Shown here: piece by piece, positions 32,885 to 45,110 of the stretch | Position numbering within the stretch: the stretch's first letter is position 1 | How the letters are laid out: every line of letters begins with the position of its first letter | Notes under the pieces: generated by a model | What the model was told of the DNA's origin: nothing | The model's database searches: none | What the model saw: the letters and a program-made list of their open reading frames with translations, nothing else | Made by a program: the position numbers and the translations under genes | Assembly (NCBI GenBank): GCA_963082975.1 | Contig: OY720346.1 | Coordinates: 22,500,720 to 22,564,719 of the forward strand | Direction of reading: 5' to 3' | Source: Labia minor | Taxonomy: Eukaryota > Arthropoda > Insecta > Dermaptera > Spongiphoridae | DNA: 64,000 nucleotides

Positions 32885-33110
32885 ATGCCAAGGTGTTTTG
32901 AATATTAAATGGAGGACACGTGACGGGGCAAAATGTCATCGAAATTGAAATCAATCATTAATAGAAAGAAAGTGCGAGGCGAATTGATATTGAGGAGGCG
33001 GGGGTGTGGCAACGAGGGTTGATCATTCCAGTCAAGTCATTCCATATGGTGTTCGTTACTTCCCAGGTGATCGATTCACACCCAATCTATTTCGTAAATA
33101 TTCTATTCTT
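32885..33110. promoter_or_regulatory. Candidate conserved regulatory island
   Basis: Non-repetitive GC-richer 225 bp with ACACGTGACGGGGCAAAATG, AATCAATCATTAATAG (PBX/homeodomain-like) and GAGGAGGCGGGGGTGTGGC. No coherent frame. Function inferred from composition and motif density only. Confidence 0.35.
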
Positions 33111-33195
33111 AATTAACTACACAATCACTCCGAGAATAGCAATAATTAATTATAAATTCGTCAATGAGTATACAAATCTATATAAATAAAAAAAG

Positions 33196-33390
33196 GTTTT
33201 TATCTGCACATTGTTCAGAATTTCAAATTTTTTGCATATCTTCGCGTTTCATGTGACCTCTAGAATCCAAAAGTGACTTTAGAATTTTTCATGACTGTCT
33301 GTCTATCTGTCAGGAAAATAAGGATGTTATAGACTCATAGCTGAAACGATTTCTATGAAATTACATCACAATATTTAAAATATATTAATA
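33196..33390 (+). repeat. Dispersed repeat family T, copy 1
   Basis: Shares TGCACATTG, GTTTCATGTGACCTCTAGAATC, AAAAGTGACTTTAGAATTTT and ATGAAATTACATC with 62105-62300 in the same orientation. Non-coding. Confidence 0.7.
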
Positions 33391-33889
33391 TTATTAATTA
33401 TATTGGTTATAAATACAAAAGCAGTAACACTTCAGGAATTTACTTTGGTATATTTATATAATTAAGTATATTCAATTATAATTAATTAATTATAATTATA
33501 ATTAAGTTCCCCTTCCATCCCTAAGTAGAATTTTTGAAATATTGCTCTTTTTGTAACTATGATACTATAATATTTATAACCACAATATAATTAATAATAT
33601 TAATATATTTTAAATAAATTATAAATTTATTAAGAAAATAAATTAATATTTTTAATATTCTTATTTATATGTTCATATTTGTATTATAAAATTCCATTAT
33701 AATGGAAATTATTTTTTTTTTTTCAATTTCTTCGATTTTGAAGAGCTGTAAGGTGAATTCAACCTTCACCCCTTCTAATGACAGCCCCTTTATGCAGGTA
33801 AGTGAAAATTATGTGAAATCCGTTTACAAAAATTTCATTTATTTAGATATCACAAATCAATTTAGTGGCATGTATTGGATTTCGATTTT

Positions 33890-34480
33890 TTCACAATTAT
33901 AGTAAATCGCTTTCACCCGATTAAAGAGAAGATTTTGTAGAATCACCCGTCATATCTATTGTGATCTGATAAAATTGTTGATTGTCGAGTGTGTACGAAA
34001 TTTTCTTCTTCATTAACCCTTTAAAAATTGATTTTCCAAGCGATTCCATTTATCATCTGATCTGGTTGAAGCACAATGAACCTCAGGCCCCTATAGCATT
34101 TGCAATGAATCAATCCCCTCTCATTCAATATATATATAGGTATATATACATCTATCTATCTATCTAAAAACTCAAGTATAATTTGTTCGTCAGAACTTTG
34201 CGTTACAGCACTCTCGTTCACTTTTTACACCCTCCGACGTACAGCATCCTTTCATTTCCATCAGGGGTCGGTTGCTTTTCAATAACCTTTCTCTTCTATT
34301 GTAACGGTCATCGAATCTGGTGCGGTGCATTTGACATAAAAAATTAATCACCGACTTCTAATTTATTATTATTATTCATGAACGTGATTGAAAGAATGGA
34401 CCAATCTTCAACACAAGTCAGATCGAACATAATTGGTCACTGAAAATAATTAAAACGATTAGAACACATTAATAAATTGT
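33890..34480. promoter_or_regulatory. Mixed-composition region, candidate regulatory DNA
   Basis: Less AT-rich than its flanks, with TGTAGAATCACCCGTC, CATTTATCATCTGATCTGG and CTCCGACGTACAGCATC segments and a CTAT repeat (34152-34166). No reading frame of interest. Tentative. Confidence 0.25.
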
Positions 34481-36530
34481 TTCATGCCAAATGGACGTTT
34501 CTATCACACAATAATTTTTCATTTTATTATTATTATTATTATTATTATTTTTGATTTCTTTGTTTTATTACTGGACAATCATTTAAAAACAAATTTTATT
34601 AAATATTTATAGATGATTGTGTTAATCGAAGTCTAAAGCACTTGTCCCGGATAAATTTTCATATTCACAATCACACCTATTATCCATCTATACCTATACC
34701 TTACAATTGAATAAATCATTTTTTTTTTTGTTGAATAATAAATATATAAAAACAACAAACAATAAATTGAAAATACAAAAAAAAAACAAGAGGGAAAAAA
34801 CAGACTATTCTTTCATTCTCGAATAAAATAGGAAATAATATAATAAAATATATATCTATATATTCATATATGTACATATTTTATCCAGCCATTAATGATT
34901 CGGTTATAGATTGTGGTTATCAAAATACAAAAGAGAAATTGCAAACAAAAGCCATCAAACATGAACAATTTGAATAAAAAATATGACAATGAGTAAGGTA
35001 TTGAATAATGATCGATTAAATTCTATTGAATTCAGGATAAAATAATATATTTATAGATTTATCTGGATGGGGAGAAAGACTCAGATCAAGGCTTGTGTTA
35101 ACAACATCAATAAAAACTCAATTTATTATTCAATTATTATAATTAATACCTGTATTATATATAAATAATAAATTTATTATTTGAAGAGTATAAATAAACG
35201 GAATTAAAAGTATATAATCATATTATATATTTTAAAAAAAGATGATTTATATGAAATATAAATTCCTTTTATTATTTTTCTATTTAATTAATTTAAATTG
35301 ATTTCTTTTTTTTTTTTTTTGGTTTTGGATGGTGAAGGATAAAAATTTAATTTATCAAAAAGAAGAAAAATAGAAAACATATTAAAATAATTTTTTTTTT
35401 TATAAAATTATATTCTTAATCATTGAGGAATCCACATCTCAGTTGGATTTATATAGGGTGATTCTACATACCGTTTTGAACGGGACAGTAACGTTTTTTT
35501 ATATTTTTCGACCGTACCGTTGTTTGAATTAAAATGTCAATTTTGTCCTGATTTTAACAAATCTAAAATTGTGTTAAAGAATGTGAGAAGTTTTACGATA
35601 TGGTGTTGAAAGATCGAAATTTACTCCTCATCGGAGAAAAGAGCCTTTCTACATTTCTACAACTAAATTTTGTATCTGTTCTGTCACTATAGAATAATCT
35701 TTTGTAGAATTAATAGATTTATATAATATAAATTTTTTATCATTTTACTTTTTTATGAATAGATAAGATTTCGAAGAGGTCTTTGAACCAAATTTTTAAT
35801 CTTTCTTCTAATTCTCAACTTTACGTTTTATAACTTGGTCGGGTTTTTGACAATAACCCGTTTTTTTCACTAGACAATATGCTTACCTTAGATTTATGTT
35901 AATATAAAATGCTATTATAAATAAAAAAATAATATATTTTTGTTAATTTTATTTGTCTAATTAGTTCTCTTCCAATTATTTATACAATGATAAAATCAAA
36001 CTAGAATTCACTAAAAGAATGTCAGACTAATAATAATAATAATAATAATTATCTTAAAATAAGAAAAAAAACTAACATAAGTTAAAAACAATCCATTGTT
36101 TTGAAAATTAGATTTATAGTATAATCAAATATATTATGTTTTTATATATACTATTTTTGTATAATATAATGTGTTAATTAATGCCCAAAAGAGTATAATA
36201 ATATTAATAATGATAATAATCATGATTATATTTGATTTTTGTAAATTAGAAGAAAGTTAATTAAAAATATAAATAAAAGTTAAAGTTTATTATTAATTCT
36301 AGAGATAAGGTTAGGCGTAATTCAAATAAACATATGGAATAAAACAATATTTTACCCCACTACCTTATCTTTTAATTTTCCATGTTTGGTTGGAATGGTA
36401 AGTATAGCGACCACGGTGGACCATTTTAATATTATAATTATTATATTTTTAACTACTTTTTTAAATGAAATAGAAATTTAGATATTTCATTTGATGATGA
36501 GATTATATATATATATATATATATACTAGC
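34480..36530. other. AT-rich intergenic DNA
   Basis: No gene seen. A less AT-rich segment at about 35455-35700 has CGTTTTGAACGGGACAGTAACG; its ends are only weakly inverted, so I do not call an element. Confidence 0.5.
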
Positions 36531-36620
36531 TGCTCAGAGCTCCTTCGTCGCTCTTCACATCTAGACGGGGGCTCCGCCCCCTGTACCCCCGAGTGGTACA
36601 TAGTATTTGGTTGAAAATAG
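36530..36620. repeat. GC-rich hairpin-bearing segment next to a (TA)n tract
   Basis: Immediately after (TA)n at 36505-36525 comes CTAGCTGCTCAGAGCTCC and a perfect hairpin GGGGGC-TCC-GCCCCC (36567-36581), then CCCCCGAGTGGTACATAG. A TA tract followed by CTAGCTG and GC-rich sequence resembles the termini of dispersed elements in other arthropods. No second copy is visible here, so the class is unknown. Confidence 0.4.
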
Positions 36621-36754
36621 TAAAAGGTTTTCATCCATTTTGTTTCAAACAATGTATAACATAAAACATTCATTTCTTATTGTGTGATTATTTAAAATAT
36701 ATTTTAATTTATTTAGTAAATTAATTATATATAATATTATTGAATATGTTATAT

Positions 36755-37560
36755 CTATCTACTCGAAAATTCTTGGCAGCTACAACCACATTTCTCCAAG
36801 TCTCCTTATCCTGAACCTCTGTTCCATCTCTCGTACGTCATTCCCTCATCTTTCTTTGGCCCATAAATGCTGGGGAGAATCCTATATTCTCAAATACTCT
36901 GAACCCACTCTCAACTCCTAAGATCATAGACCATGTCTCACACTCATATAATACAACAGACAAAATAATTGTTTTATATATTTTAATTTTCATTCCCTTT
37001 TATAATAATTTTGATGAGATAAGCCTCTTTACTGCATGATAACAGGCGTTTCCCGATTGCAACTTCGATTTAAATTCTTCTCAAATATTATTATCCTTCG
37101 TGATTACATTCAATTTTTCTACATATTCAAATTCTACATTTTGTATGTTAATACTGCTCCTGTTTGTTTCTAAATATATTTATTTATCATTATTAATTTC
37201 AAACCTCATCTCTTTTCCTACCTCGATTAATTTTTCCTCGCTATCTGTAATTGCAATTGCCGAATCTCCTATTATATTTAAGTCGTCTAGGTAACCTAAT
37301 ATTTTACAATTGATTTCCACATCTTACTCTTTCTTTACTACCTTCAAGATAAATTTTAAGATCAAAATTTGAAAAAGTTTATCCGGATCTATTGAGTCAT
37401 GCGTAGGTTTTACTAAAGTCTACAAATAATTAGTGAACAGAATTATTGAATTCGCGGTTTTTTTAATATCTGTCATAATGAAAATATCTTAATTAATGTT
37501 GATCGATTTGGCCTGAACCCGCAATGATATCGTCTAATATTTCCTCCGCCTATAGTTTAT
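36755..37560 (-). pseudogene. LINE family A, truncated and degraded copy
   Basis: The minus strand carries the same 3' half as 52745-54030. The 3' terminal region is at 36755-36960. The RT part at 37000-37300 includes the YADD position, here altered to YLDD (GTCGTCTAGGTAACC on the plus strand). FRPNRST-like residues lie near 37500-37530. Multiple frameshifts. Confidence 0.75.
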
Positions 37561-37569
37561 AAGTATTGT

Positions 37570-39380
37570 ATATGTTATAATAGAGTATAATATTTCTTGA
37601 TCATTTCATTTTGATATTTTAATTTCATTGCTTGATTTTTATTGAATATTTTTAATTATAATAAAATTTGAGAAAATGCAAAGTTAGAGACTTGAGACAA
37701 TTTATAAAAATTAATTTATAAAAATTAATGGTATAAAAGTATTGATAAAACTAAAGATAAATTAACAATATATACATTCATTAATAGTATTAATTTAAAT
37801 TAATGGATTTATTTGATTTTTTATTATTAAGTTCATTTATTAATTTTTTTAGATCATAGTAAATTCCCTCCCTTAAAATAAAAGAAGTATTCAAATATAG
37901 AAAGAATAAATACAAAATAATTTAAGTTAAATATGATTTAAATATTTTATTATATTAATTAAAATGAGAACTTTTTTAGAATAAATTATTTAATTGAAAT
38001 GATATTTGAATATTAGAATTTAAAATAAAAAGTGAAATATTATAATAATTCTTTGATTGGGAATTTCTTTTTTGTTTGTTTCTATGACAGCAAAAAAGTA
38101 AACAAATTACATACATACATACATACAAACACTCTCCTTTATATATATAGATATATAAGTTTGATTTTCTTATTAAATTTAAATAAAAAAGAATCTGGAT
38201 GACCACTTAGTATAAAACTACATTTTAAATTTTAAAATTACATTTTTATTAACACAAAGGAATTAAAAAGTAATGAAATAAATAAAAAAAGAATCAATAT
38301 TTATTTATTTTTTTAATTATAATTACGGGAATATTGCTACTCCTTTTGATAATATTTATAAAATTGACATTAATTATTTGCATTTTATATTTATTTATTT
38401 TTTATTATATTTGAAAAATGATAAAAGTTATATTATGAATTAAAAGGAAATAATTATCCTATATAAAATAATAAATTTAATAGATATTGAATTGAATTGA
38501 AAAGAAAAGAGTAATTGTGTGGGCGATTGGGAAGAATAAATCAACACAAAAGCTAAATATAAATAATAACTAAATAAATAAATAATATACTATATTATTA
38601 TATTATTTATTTATTATCTAAATTCTAATCTTTCAATATATACTAAATAATGATTTTAATAAAAATATAGTTCCATATACTCAAAATATAAAATGATTAT
38701 ATAAATACATTAATAATCACCTTGTTAAGAAAACTGTCTTCGTTTCAATTAAATTGTCCAGATGATCGATTAGCCCAATTAAAGAAAGACAAATTTGAGT
38801 ACTGAAATTCCTATTTTATTTAAATATCATTCGTATTGATTTATTTTTTCTTAATATTATATATGTATACTATTAAAATGTGGATTTTAAATAAATTCGA
38901 GAAATATAAAATTTTTAATTCATTAGGGGATAGCATGGTTAACATTTACATTCGGCATTTTGGTAGGCAAAACTGCAGAATGTTGGTAAAGGAAATTCGG
39001 TGAGATAGGAGAGAGGTAATGAATTTTATCAATAAAATAGGGACTGATTTTATAAAATTTTTAAGACGTAATTAATCAAGAGTAATTAATCAATAGTTTA
39101 GTGAAAAATTCAAAAAAGTTAAAATTTATTTTCCAGGAACAAATCAGTTTTCATAACCATACACGATTGCTAACCATTTCTTGTTTTACAGTGATGTAAT
39201 GTTTTTTTTTTCCTTTTATATTTTTATTTACAGTTTCTCAATACTGAATCTAAAATGAAACTTTTTGGGGTAGTTTTATTTCTTTTCTTAGCACATATTG
39301 ATCTAAATAGTAATTTTTGTAGAAATTAATGAAGCGACCCTCTTTTTTTCAATTTTAATAAATCTACATCGGACTATAAT
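37570..39380. other. AT-rich intergenic DNA
   Basis: No gene or element boundary recognised. A slightly richer patch at about 38925-39030 (CATTCGGCATTTTGGTAGGC) is unexplained. Confidence 0.5.
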
Positions 39381-39384
39381 CAAA

Positions 39385-39640
39385 AGTTATTTGTTTCGAA
39401 TCGAAGGGGATGAGTACACATTGAGGGTCATCATTCGTATTGAATCCATTGAATTTTTCGTGAACCCTTCGTTCATTTCCTGGATGGTCTTTTTTTCGTA
39501 TCTCATCTTTTCTTTTCTCGTTACTCTCTCTCTCTCTATCATTGAGGTTAATCCATCATTGTGAACTCCGCCCCTCCACCTTCCTACACTCACCACTAAA
39601 AAAAAATCACAGAACAAAACAGGAAATTTTAAGAAAGGCA
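39385..39640. promoter_or_regulatory. GC-richer island, unclassified
   Basis: About 250 bp with a (CT)n tract at 39525-39540 and CTCCGCCCCTCCACC near 39568. An 84-codon minus-strand frame has no domain. Tentative non-coding island. Confidence 0.2.
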
Positions 39641-40030
39641 ATGTTTCAGGAACATTATACTATTTCAATAGAACCCGTTACGGATATCCGAATAAAGAAC
39701 GCTGAGGAAACAAAAGATGTGACAAACAATTTTACCATGCACATGCAGAATATTTGTATTTTTTAAAATATAATTTAAAATTCAAAAGAATAATCATAAT
39801 ATTATAAATATTTAATAAAAATTTTAAGAAATTAATTTTTTATTTAACTTCTCCATCTTTAAAACGGGATTTAATCGGGATTAAAGTTTATACTAGGAAA
39901 TAAACCCCTCGTAGAGAAAGTTTTTAGGTTATAATTATAAAATGAAATTTTACTTACTTATTTCAAAATAATTATATTACAATATTTCAATATATAATTA
40001 CCTTATTTTGAAAATTTAAAATTTAATATA

Positions 40031-40497
40031 CGAGGGTGGTTTGAAAAGTTTCCGACCTGATCAAGAAAATCGATGATTTTTATTTTTTTTTTACTATATT
40101 TTTCAACATAATCTCCATTAACACTGATACATTTCTCATAACGGCGTTCTAATTAATTTAATTAGTTTAATTAATTAATAAATTATTTAATTAATTAATT
40201 AAATTTGATTTAATTTAATTTAAGTCTCATCAACAGTTATGAATCGACGCAAAAATTCGTTTGGATTACGCCTACAGCGCCAAATTGTGGTTAGTAATGG
40301 TTTTTCGAAGCAATTTTTGGTCTAACGTTAGGAAATGCGGCACCCACGTTGCACACAGCTTTCCATATTTATATGGTTTTTCGCACACGTTCAGCTGACA
40401 TCGTACAGGTCTCAGCTATCTTGAATTTTGAAAAATAAAACAAAACAAAAATTGAAAAACATCGTTTTTCTTGGTCAAACTTTTCAGACCACCTTCG
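40031..40497 (-). mobile_element. mariner-like element, deletion derivative
   Basis: The termini CGAGGGTGGTTTGAAAAGTT and AACTTTTCAGACCACCTTCG are inverted and flanked by TA (40029-40030, 40498-40499). The minus strand retains RRFITVDET, the motif around the first catalytic Asp of mariner transposases. An AT-only stretch at about 40140-40215 appears to have expanded inside it. The C-terminal catalytic part is missing. Confidence 0.85.
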
Positions 40498-40705
40498 TAA
40501 TAATAATAAATAAAACAATATTTTGATTTTAATATATCAACATTAGTATCTTCAAACGGGTGATTTCACATTAGACATACAGACAAACACCGATATCTAT
40601 TTGCATTTTTGATTAATTGAAATCACAATAATTAATTCATGTATATCTTTAAGATATAAGCAGTTGGAAACAACTGTTAACTATTAAATATTAACTGAAA
40701 CAATA

Positions 40706-40770
40706 TTATAATTTTTTTTAAATACTTTTATGAATCTCCAGTTTGTTTTATCTCATATATTCTTTGATTT
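40706..40770 (+). repeat. Fragment of dispersed repeat family S
   Basis: Reverse complement of 19255-19325; shared core TTATGAATCTCCAGTTTGTT followed by TTATCTCATATATTC. Only this end of the family is present. Confidence 0.6.
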
Positions 40771-41194
40771 TTATACTTTTGTATTGGGCTAAATACTAAT
40801 ATAATTAATATTTATTTCAATTTCATCTAAGATTTGACTCAATCACAACTGGTTCACTAAAATTTTCATCTTTTCAAATATAACTTTTTTTGAGCAAAAA
40901 CTTCAGTAATGTTATTTACTTTACTAATGTTATCGTATTGAGTTTTCTACTATTTAAATAAATAGTAAATTTATTGAAGAAACAGCAATAATAATTTATA
41001 ATGTTTTAATAATATTCTTGATTCTCCATTATACTCTAATTTTAGTTGAAATTGTTATTTGATAATTATATTACCTAAATTTTACTTATTTTCTTAAAAA
41101 GATATATGTAGCTTTAATTCTATGAAATATATTTATTATATATATATAAGTATACATATTTCCATAACAATTACATTCAGTAATTTAATCATTT

Positions 41195-41580
41195 AATAAA
41201 GATCGTTTGCTCTTGCTGCTTTTATTAACGCGCTCATCCTTGAATTCTTCCATCTCAGTGATCTCATCCCCTATCTCTGTCTCCCTTTTTTAACCTTCCC
41301 CTAATAATAATAATATTAAAAAGCGTGACAAATAGTCTACTAATGGATGCCTATGTAATATCTTGATAAATAGATCTTGTCCCGAGATTTTATGATCTCG
41401 TCCTCCCCAGCATCTCCCCCTAACGCTTGACATCCCAAAACATTCCACTTGCGAGCATTAATGAAATCATTTATGAATGATATACAGGGCAGTCGTTGAT
41501 TAGGAGCATATGCTATAAATTTCAAATGGTTCTGCAAGACAAACCACCCCAACCGACAAATCGACTTCATACCCATGAAT
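41195..41580. promoter_or_regulatory. Candidate regulatory island
   Basis: Two non-repetitive richer stretches (41200-41300 and 41335-41580), including GGGCAGTCGTTGATTAGGAG, the palindrome AGCATATGCT and AAATGGTTCTGC. A 78-codon minus-strand frame spans the second but shows no domain and no splice support. Tentative. Confidence 0.3.
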
Positions 41581-41639
41581 AATTCAAAAATCTATATAAA
41601 TTATTACATAGGTACATAGATTTAGAAAAAAATACAATT

Positions 41640-42430
41640 TAATAATTATATATATAATATCCAAATGTCACTCACTCACTCGCTGGCCCCGTAACCCGTT
41701 ACTCATTCTGTTACATTCGGTTTTAATCGGCCACATGGCGACTCTCTTCTTTCAGTGGGTCTTTCAAAAAAACAAAATTCTTTTGTAAATAAATGGTAAT
41801 TTGATTTTATGTGTTTTAAAAAAAATGTTAATTGAATATATATTTTATATAATTTAAATTTAATTAAATATTGAATTAAATTGAATTAAATTATTTGATT
41901 ATTTTTCAAATTTTTTAAATTATACTAATTTAAATATCAAAAATTAATTTTTAAATTAAATTTTTTAAATATAATATATTTAAATTATTATTTAATATAT
42001 ACATATAATATATATATATATATATATAATATATAATATATACTTAATTATATTATATTTATACAATATATTTTTTGCAAAATTGCTTTTAGATTATAGG
42101 AGAAATATAAGATAAATGTTTATTATCTGTAATATATTTGTATTTCTCAAATTTATACAAATGTTTTTTTTTATATATATTTTCATGGGAATGATGAAAT
42201 CTTTCTTTAATATAAAATCAAATAATTACCGGAAAACCCCTAAAAACAGCCCTTTTCTTTTTCCCATGCGTTACCATGGCAACCGATAACAACGAATTTC
42301 AAATTTCAATCTACATTTTATATTTATACAATATATTTTTGAAAAATTTCTTTTAGATTATGGGAGAAGATAAATTTAAGATAAATTTTAGATAAATTTC
42401 TATTATCTGTATTATTCATTTAATAAATTA
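41640..42430. repeat. Dispersed repeat with internal direct duplication
   Basis: 41735-41830 resembles 60010-60115 (ATGGCG...GTCTTTCAAAAAAA, then GTAATTTGATTTT-ATGTGTTTTAAAA). Within the segment, about 42050-42128 is repeated at 42310-42415 (TTTATACAATATATTTTT, CTTTTAGATTAT.GGAGAA, TTATCTGTA). The part between includes CCATGCGTTACCATGGCAACC. Class unknown. Confidence 0.5.
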
Positions 42431-42530
42431 AAATAAAAAAAAAAAAATATAAAAAAAATAAAACTGAAAAATTTAAATGCAATAAAAAGGAGAAAATAAT
42501 TTTTCTACACACACAAGGATTTTCTTATCA

Positions 42531-42715
42531 TATCAAAAAAATGAAAGGGTGGGCGACAAACATGCAGGGAAAGAAAAAGAATAAGAAGGACATTTCATTG
42601 TATATGCACAAACCTTTCTGTTTTTTTTTCCACTATACTTGATAACTATATCTATTTGAAGTAGATTTGCGTTTTTCCCTGCATGTTTGGCGCCCACCCT
42701 TTCATTTTTTTGATA
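42531..42715. repeat. Foldback repeat with 42-bp arms
   Basis: Left arm 42531-42572 and right arm 42674-42715 are reverse complements with one mismatch in 42 (GGGTGGGCGACAAACATGC versus GCATGTTTGGCGCCCACCC). The 101-bp spacer is unrelated. Such near-perfect arms imply a recent foldback element or an RNA hairpin. Confidence 0.9.
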
Positions 42716-43059
42716 AAATTAATTGTAAAAACGTGTAATAACACAAGAAATTTAAGAATATTTTCTTGAACTATTTTTTAATTTTAAACTAGGATCTTAA
42801 TTAATGAAATCTCATAATTTATACATAATAATTACATACTTAAGGCTTTATTAACAGAACCTCAAAAATTATTTCGAAATGTATTATTTTATTTATAAGT
42901 AATTATCTAATAAGATTTCTTAAATAATATCTTTAACTTAACTTTTTAAGTCTAAATAATTTATATAACACAATATTATTATAATTTGTATAATAATAAT
43001 TCAACTGAAACAATCTAATAATTCATTAGATAGGTCTAAAAAATTTTATTTTCTCTTCA

Positions 43060-43510
43060 CTACCACACTGTTTGATTCACTGATAGGCTCAAATATTTTT
43101 ATTAGTTCCCTTCACAATTACATTAATATTTTTCTTTGTTGATATCACGAATTTAATTTAATTTTCTTTCTCTGACGTGACTTGGGATGAAAAATGATCG
43201 TTGATGGATCAATAAGGAGTATGGGAAAATATGGGGTGGGGTAAGAGTAGGGGATGATGATAATAATAATATGTCGGCCGATTAATAATAGCTCCATATC
43301 AATGAGATGAAATACATTTATATAGTACATTTATGACCGTGTCATAAATTGCCTGGCTGGATCCTTTCTCCCCCTCGAATGGTACACAGAGGGGGAGACA
43401 TCACCACTCAGAACAAACATTTATAGATTATAGTCCACCCACACCACATTCATCCAATCGGACCGATGAGGCTTTCAATTAAATTATCGAGGAGGAACGC
43501 AAACAAAAAT
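43060..43510. promoter_or_regulatory. Candidate conserved regulatory island
   Basis: About 450 bp, the longest mixed-composition stretch in this part, with CTGACGTGACTTGGGATG, GATCGTTGATGGATCAAT, GGCCGATTAATAATAGC, CATTTATGACCGTGTCATAAA and CAATCGGACCGATGAGGC. No coding frame or repeat relation in this window. Homeodomain-like ATTAATAA and ATCAAT sites are frequent; enhancer activity is inferred. Confidence 0.35.
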
Positions 43511-43669
43511 AATATTTGAGAAAAAAATTAGACAAAAAAAAAAAACAAAAAAAAATCATTCATGATTGATATTTTTAAGATATATATTAATTTTTAGTTA
43601 TTATTGAACTATAAAGATTAAAAATTATCAAAAGCATTAAATATTTTAATTTTTATACTTTCAAACTTC

Positions 43670-43925
43670 AAGAACGACTCGACAACATCCAAAACTGGTT
43701 ACATCGATGGAGGATTCATGTGAATGAATCTAAATCCAATCATATCGCCTTCACTAATAAAAAGTCATATGCCCAACAGTTTATTTAAATTCCAAAATCA
43801 TCCCCTATACTAACTCTGTAAAGTATCTTGGATTGCACCTCGACTCAAGACTTAGCTGGAAAATTCATATAGAAAAAAAAAGAAATGAATTAAATATTAA
43901 ATATAAAAAAATGTACGTATCATTT
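43670..43925 (+). pseudogene. Jockey-like LINE reverse transcriptase fragment
   Basis: The plus strand reads LQERLDNIQNWLHRWRIHVN, ESKSNHIAFTNKKSYAQQ and, after a frameshift, VKYLGLHLDSRLSWKIHIEK. This is the conserved segment after the RT catalytic box in Jockey-clade elements. It is shorter than 260 bp with stops, so a dead fragment, and belongs to a third LINE family in the window. Confidence 0.8.
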
Positions 43926-44219
43926 ATATTATTTATAATTTAAAGAACATTTTAATTAATAAAATATAATCTATTTAATATTATTAGATCATATTTATTC
44001 AATAATTTATTTGAAATTCCTTTATGTGTGTTATTAAGTTGCTAACTTCAAGGTTAATTTTTTTTTTTGGTAAGAGATTAATAAATATATTTCGTAATTT
44101 GTGTTTCTAAAATATTATTAAAATAAATATTTTTAATTTTATTTCGAAATTAAATAAAAAATTTTAAAATATTTTAAATGTAAAAAAATATTAGTACAAT
44201 ATCAATTAGAAAAGAATGG

Positions 44220-44345
44220 CAAGAGACTAATTTCAATATGGATGACGTAATTAGTGACGTTTACTGTTTTAAACTAAGAAAATATTAATAAAGTTGATTT
44301 TTCTCGAGGCTGAAACCAAAACAGATCGATTTTTCTTTATAAATA
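44220..44345 (-). repeat. Family R fragment, inverted relative to the next
   Basis: GACGTAATTAGTGACGTTTA and TTGATTTTTCTCGAGGCTG correspond to the 29360-29440 part of family R in the same orientation as that copy. It faces the plus-oriented R segment at 44690-45110. Confidence 0.55.
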
Positions 44346-44689
44346 TTATCTATGGTGTGAATTTCAATAAAAGCATAGAGCGGTTTAATATCTCTAAAAT
44401 ATACAAATATATATATATATGCAATTTTTTTAGTATAATAAGATAATATATATATACACTTCCAAATTTACAAATCATGATTATGTGTTAAAGCACTTTA
44501 ACTTTTCTAAAGGTAAAAAGCAAAATGTGCAGCATCGTACACGTGGCGGAAGTGAAACTTCTTAGAATCTAGAGAATAAGAGAAATTTTAGTTGAGAGTG
44601 TGAGTGAGAGAGAAATAGAGAAAAATAAAGGGATCATTTCGAAAGACATATAACAGTATAAAATTTTTGTAACAAATATTCGCTTTATT

Positions 44690-45110
44690 ATTACCGACCG
44701 ACGAAAGTAAGGGAGGTATTGTTTTCACACCAAATTTCACATGTGGAGATTTTTACATATCTCCACGAATCATGCATTTTCTAAACAGAAAAAAGTATTT
44801 TTAGCATGATGTCTGTCCGTCCGTCTGTCCGTCCGTCCGTATAGATGTGTACAGCCTGAACGGCTCAACCGATTTTGATGAAATTTGGTATATTTACTTA
44901 ATGCATCAGTGGGATGAATTGATCAACTTTTGGTGCAATTCCGGTAACCGGAAGTGGTAGTATTAGCGACCGACGATAGGAAAGAAAGGGTTATTTTCAC
45001 ACCAAAGGAGATTTTTTTATATATCACCACGAATCATGCACTTTGTATTGGTTTTATCCTCGAGAAAAATCATATTTATTAGTTTTTTCTTGATTTAAAA
45101 TTATGATTCC
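44690..45110 (+). repeat. Dispersed repeat family R, copy 2
   Basis: Aligns with 63013-63430: ACCGACCGACGAAAGTAAGG, TTCACACCAAATTTCACATG, the GTCTGTCCGTCC tract, GGCTCAACCGATTTTGATGA, GCATCAGTGGGATGAATTGA and ATCATGCACTTTGTATTGG. It breaks off at 45108, where other copies continue into the TGACGTCAT block. Confidence 0.8.

Noticed and set aside
35455-35700. Possible miniature transposon (AGGGTGATTCTAC ... TAGAATAATC ends)
   Set aside because: Terminal similarity is short and imperfect and no target duplication or second copy is visible, apart from a short GTAGAATCACCC echo at 33927.
39387-39641. 84-codon minus-strand frame
   Set aside because: Low-complexity charged sequence, no domain, no splice support.
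41340-41576. 78-codon minus-strand frame
   Set aside because: Looks more like a chance frame in a GC-richer island; no family features or flanking splice sites.
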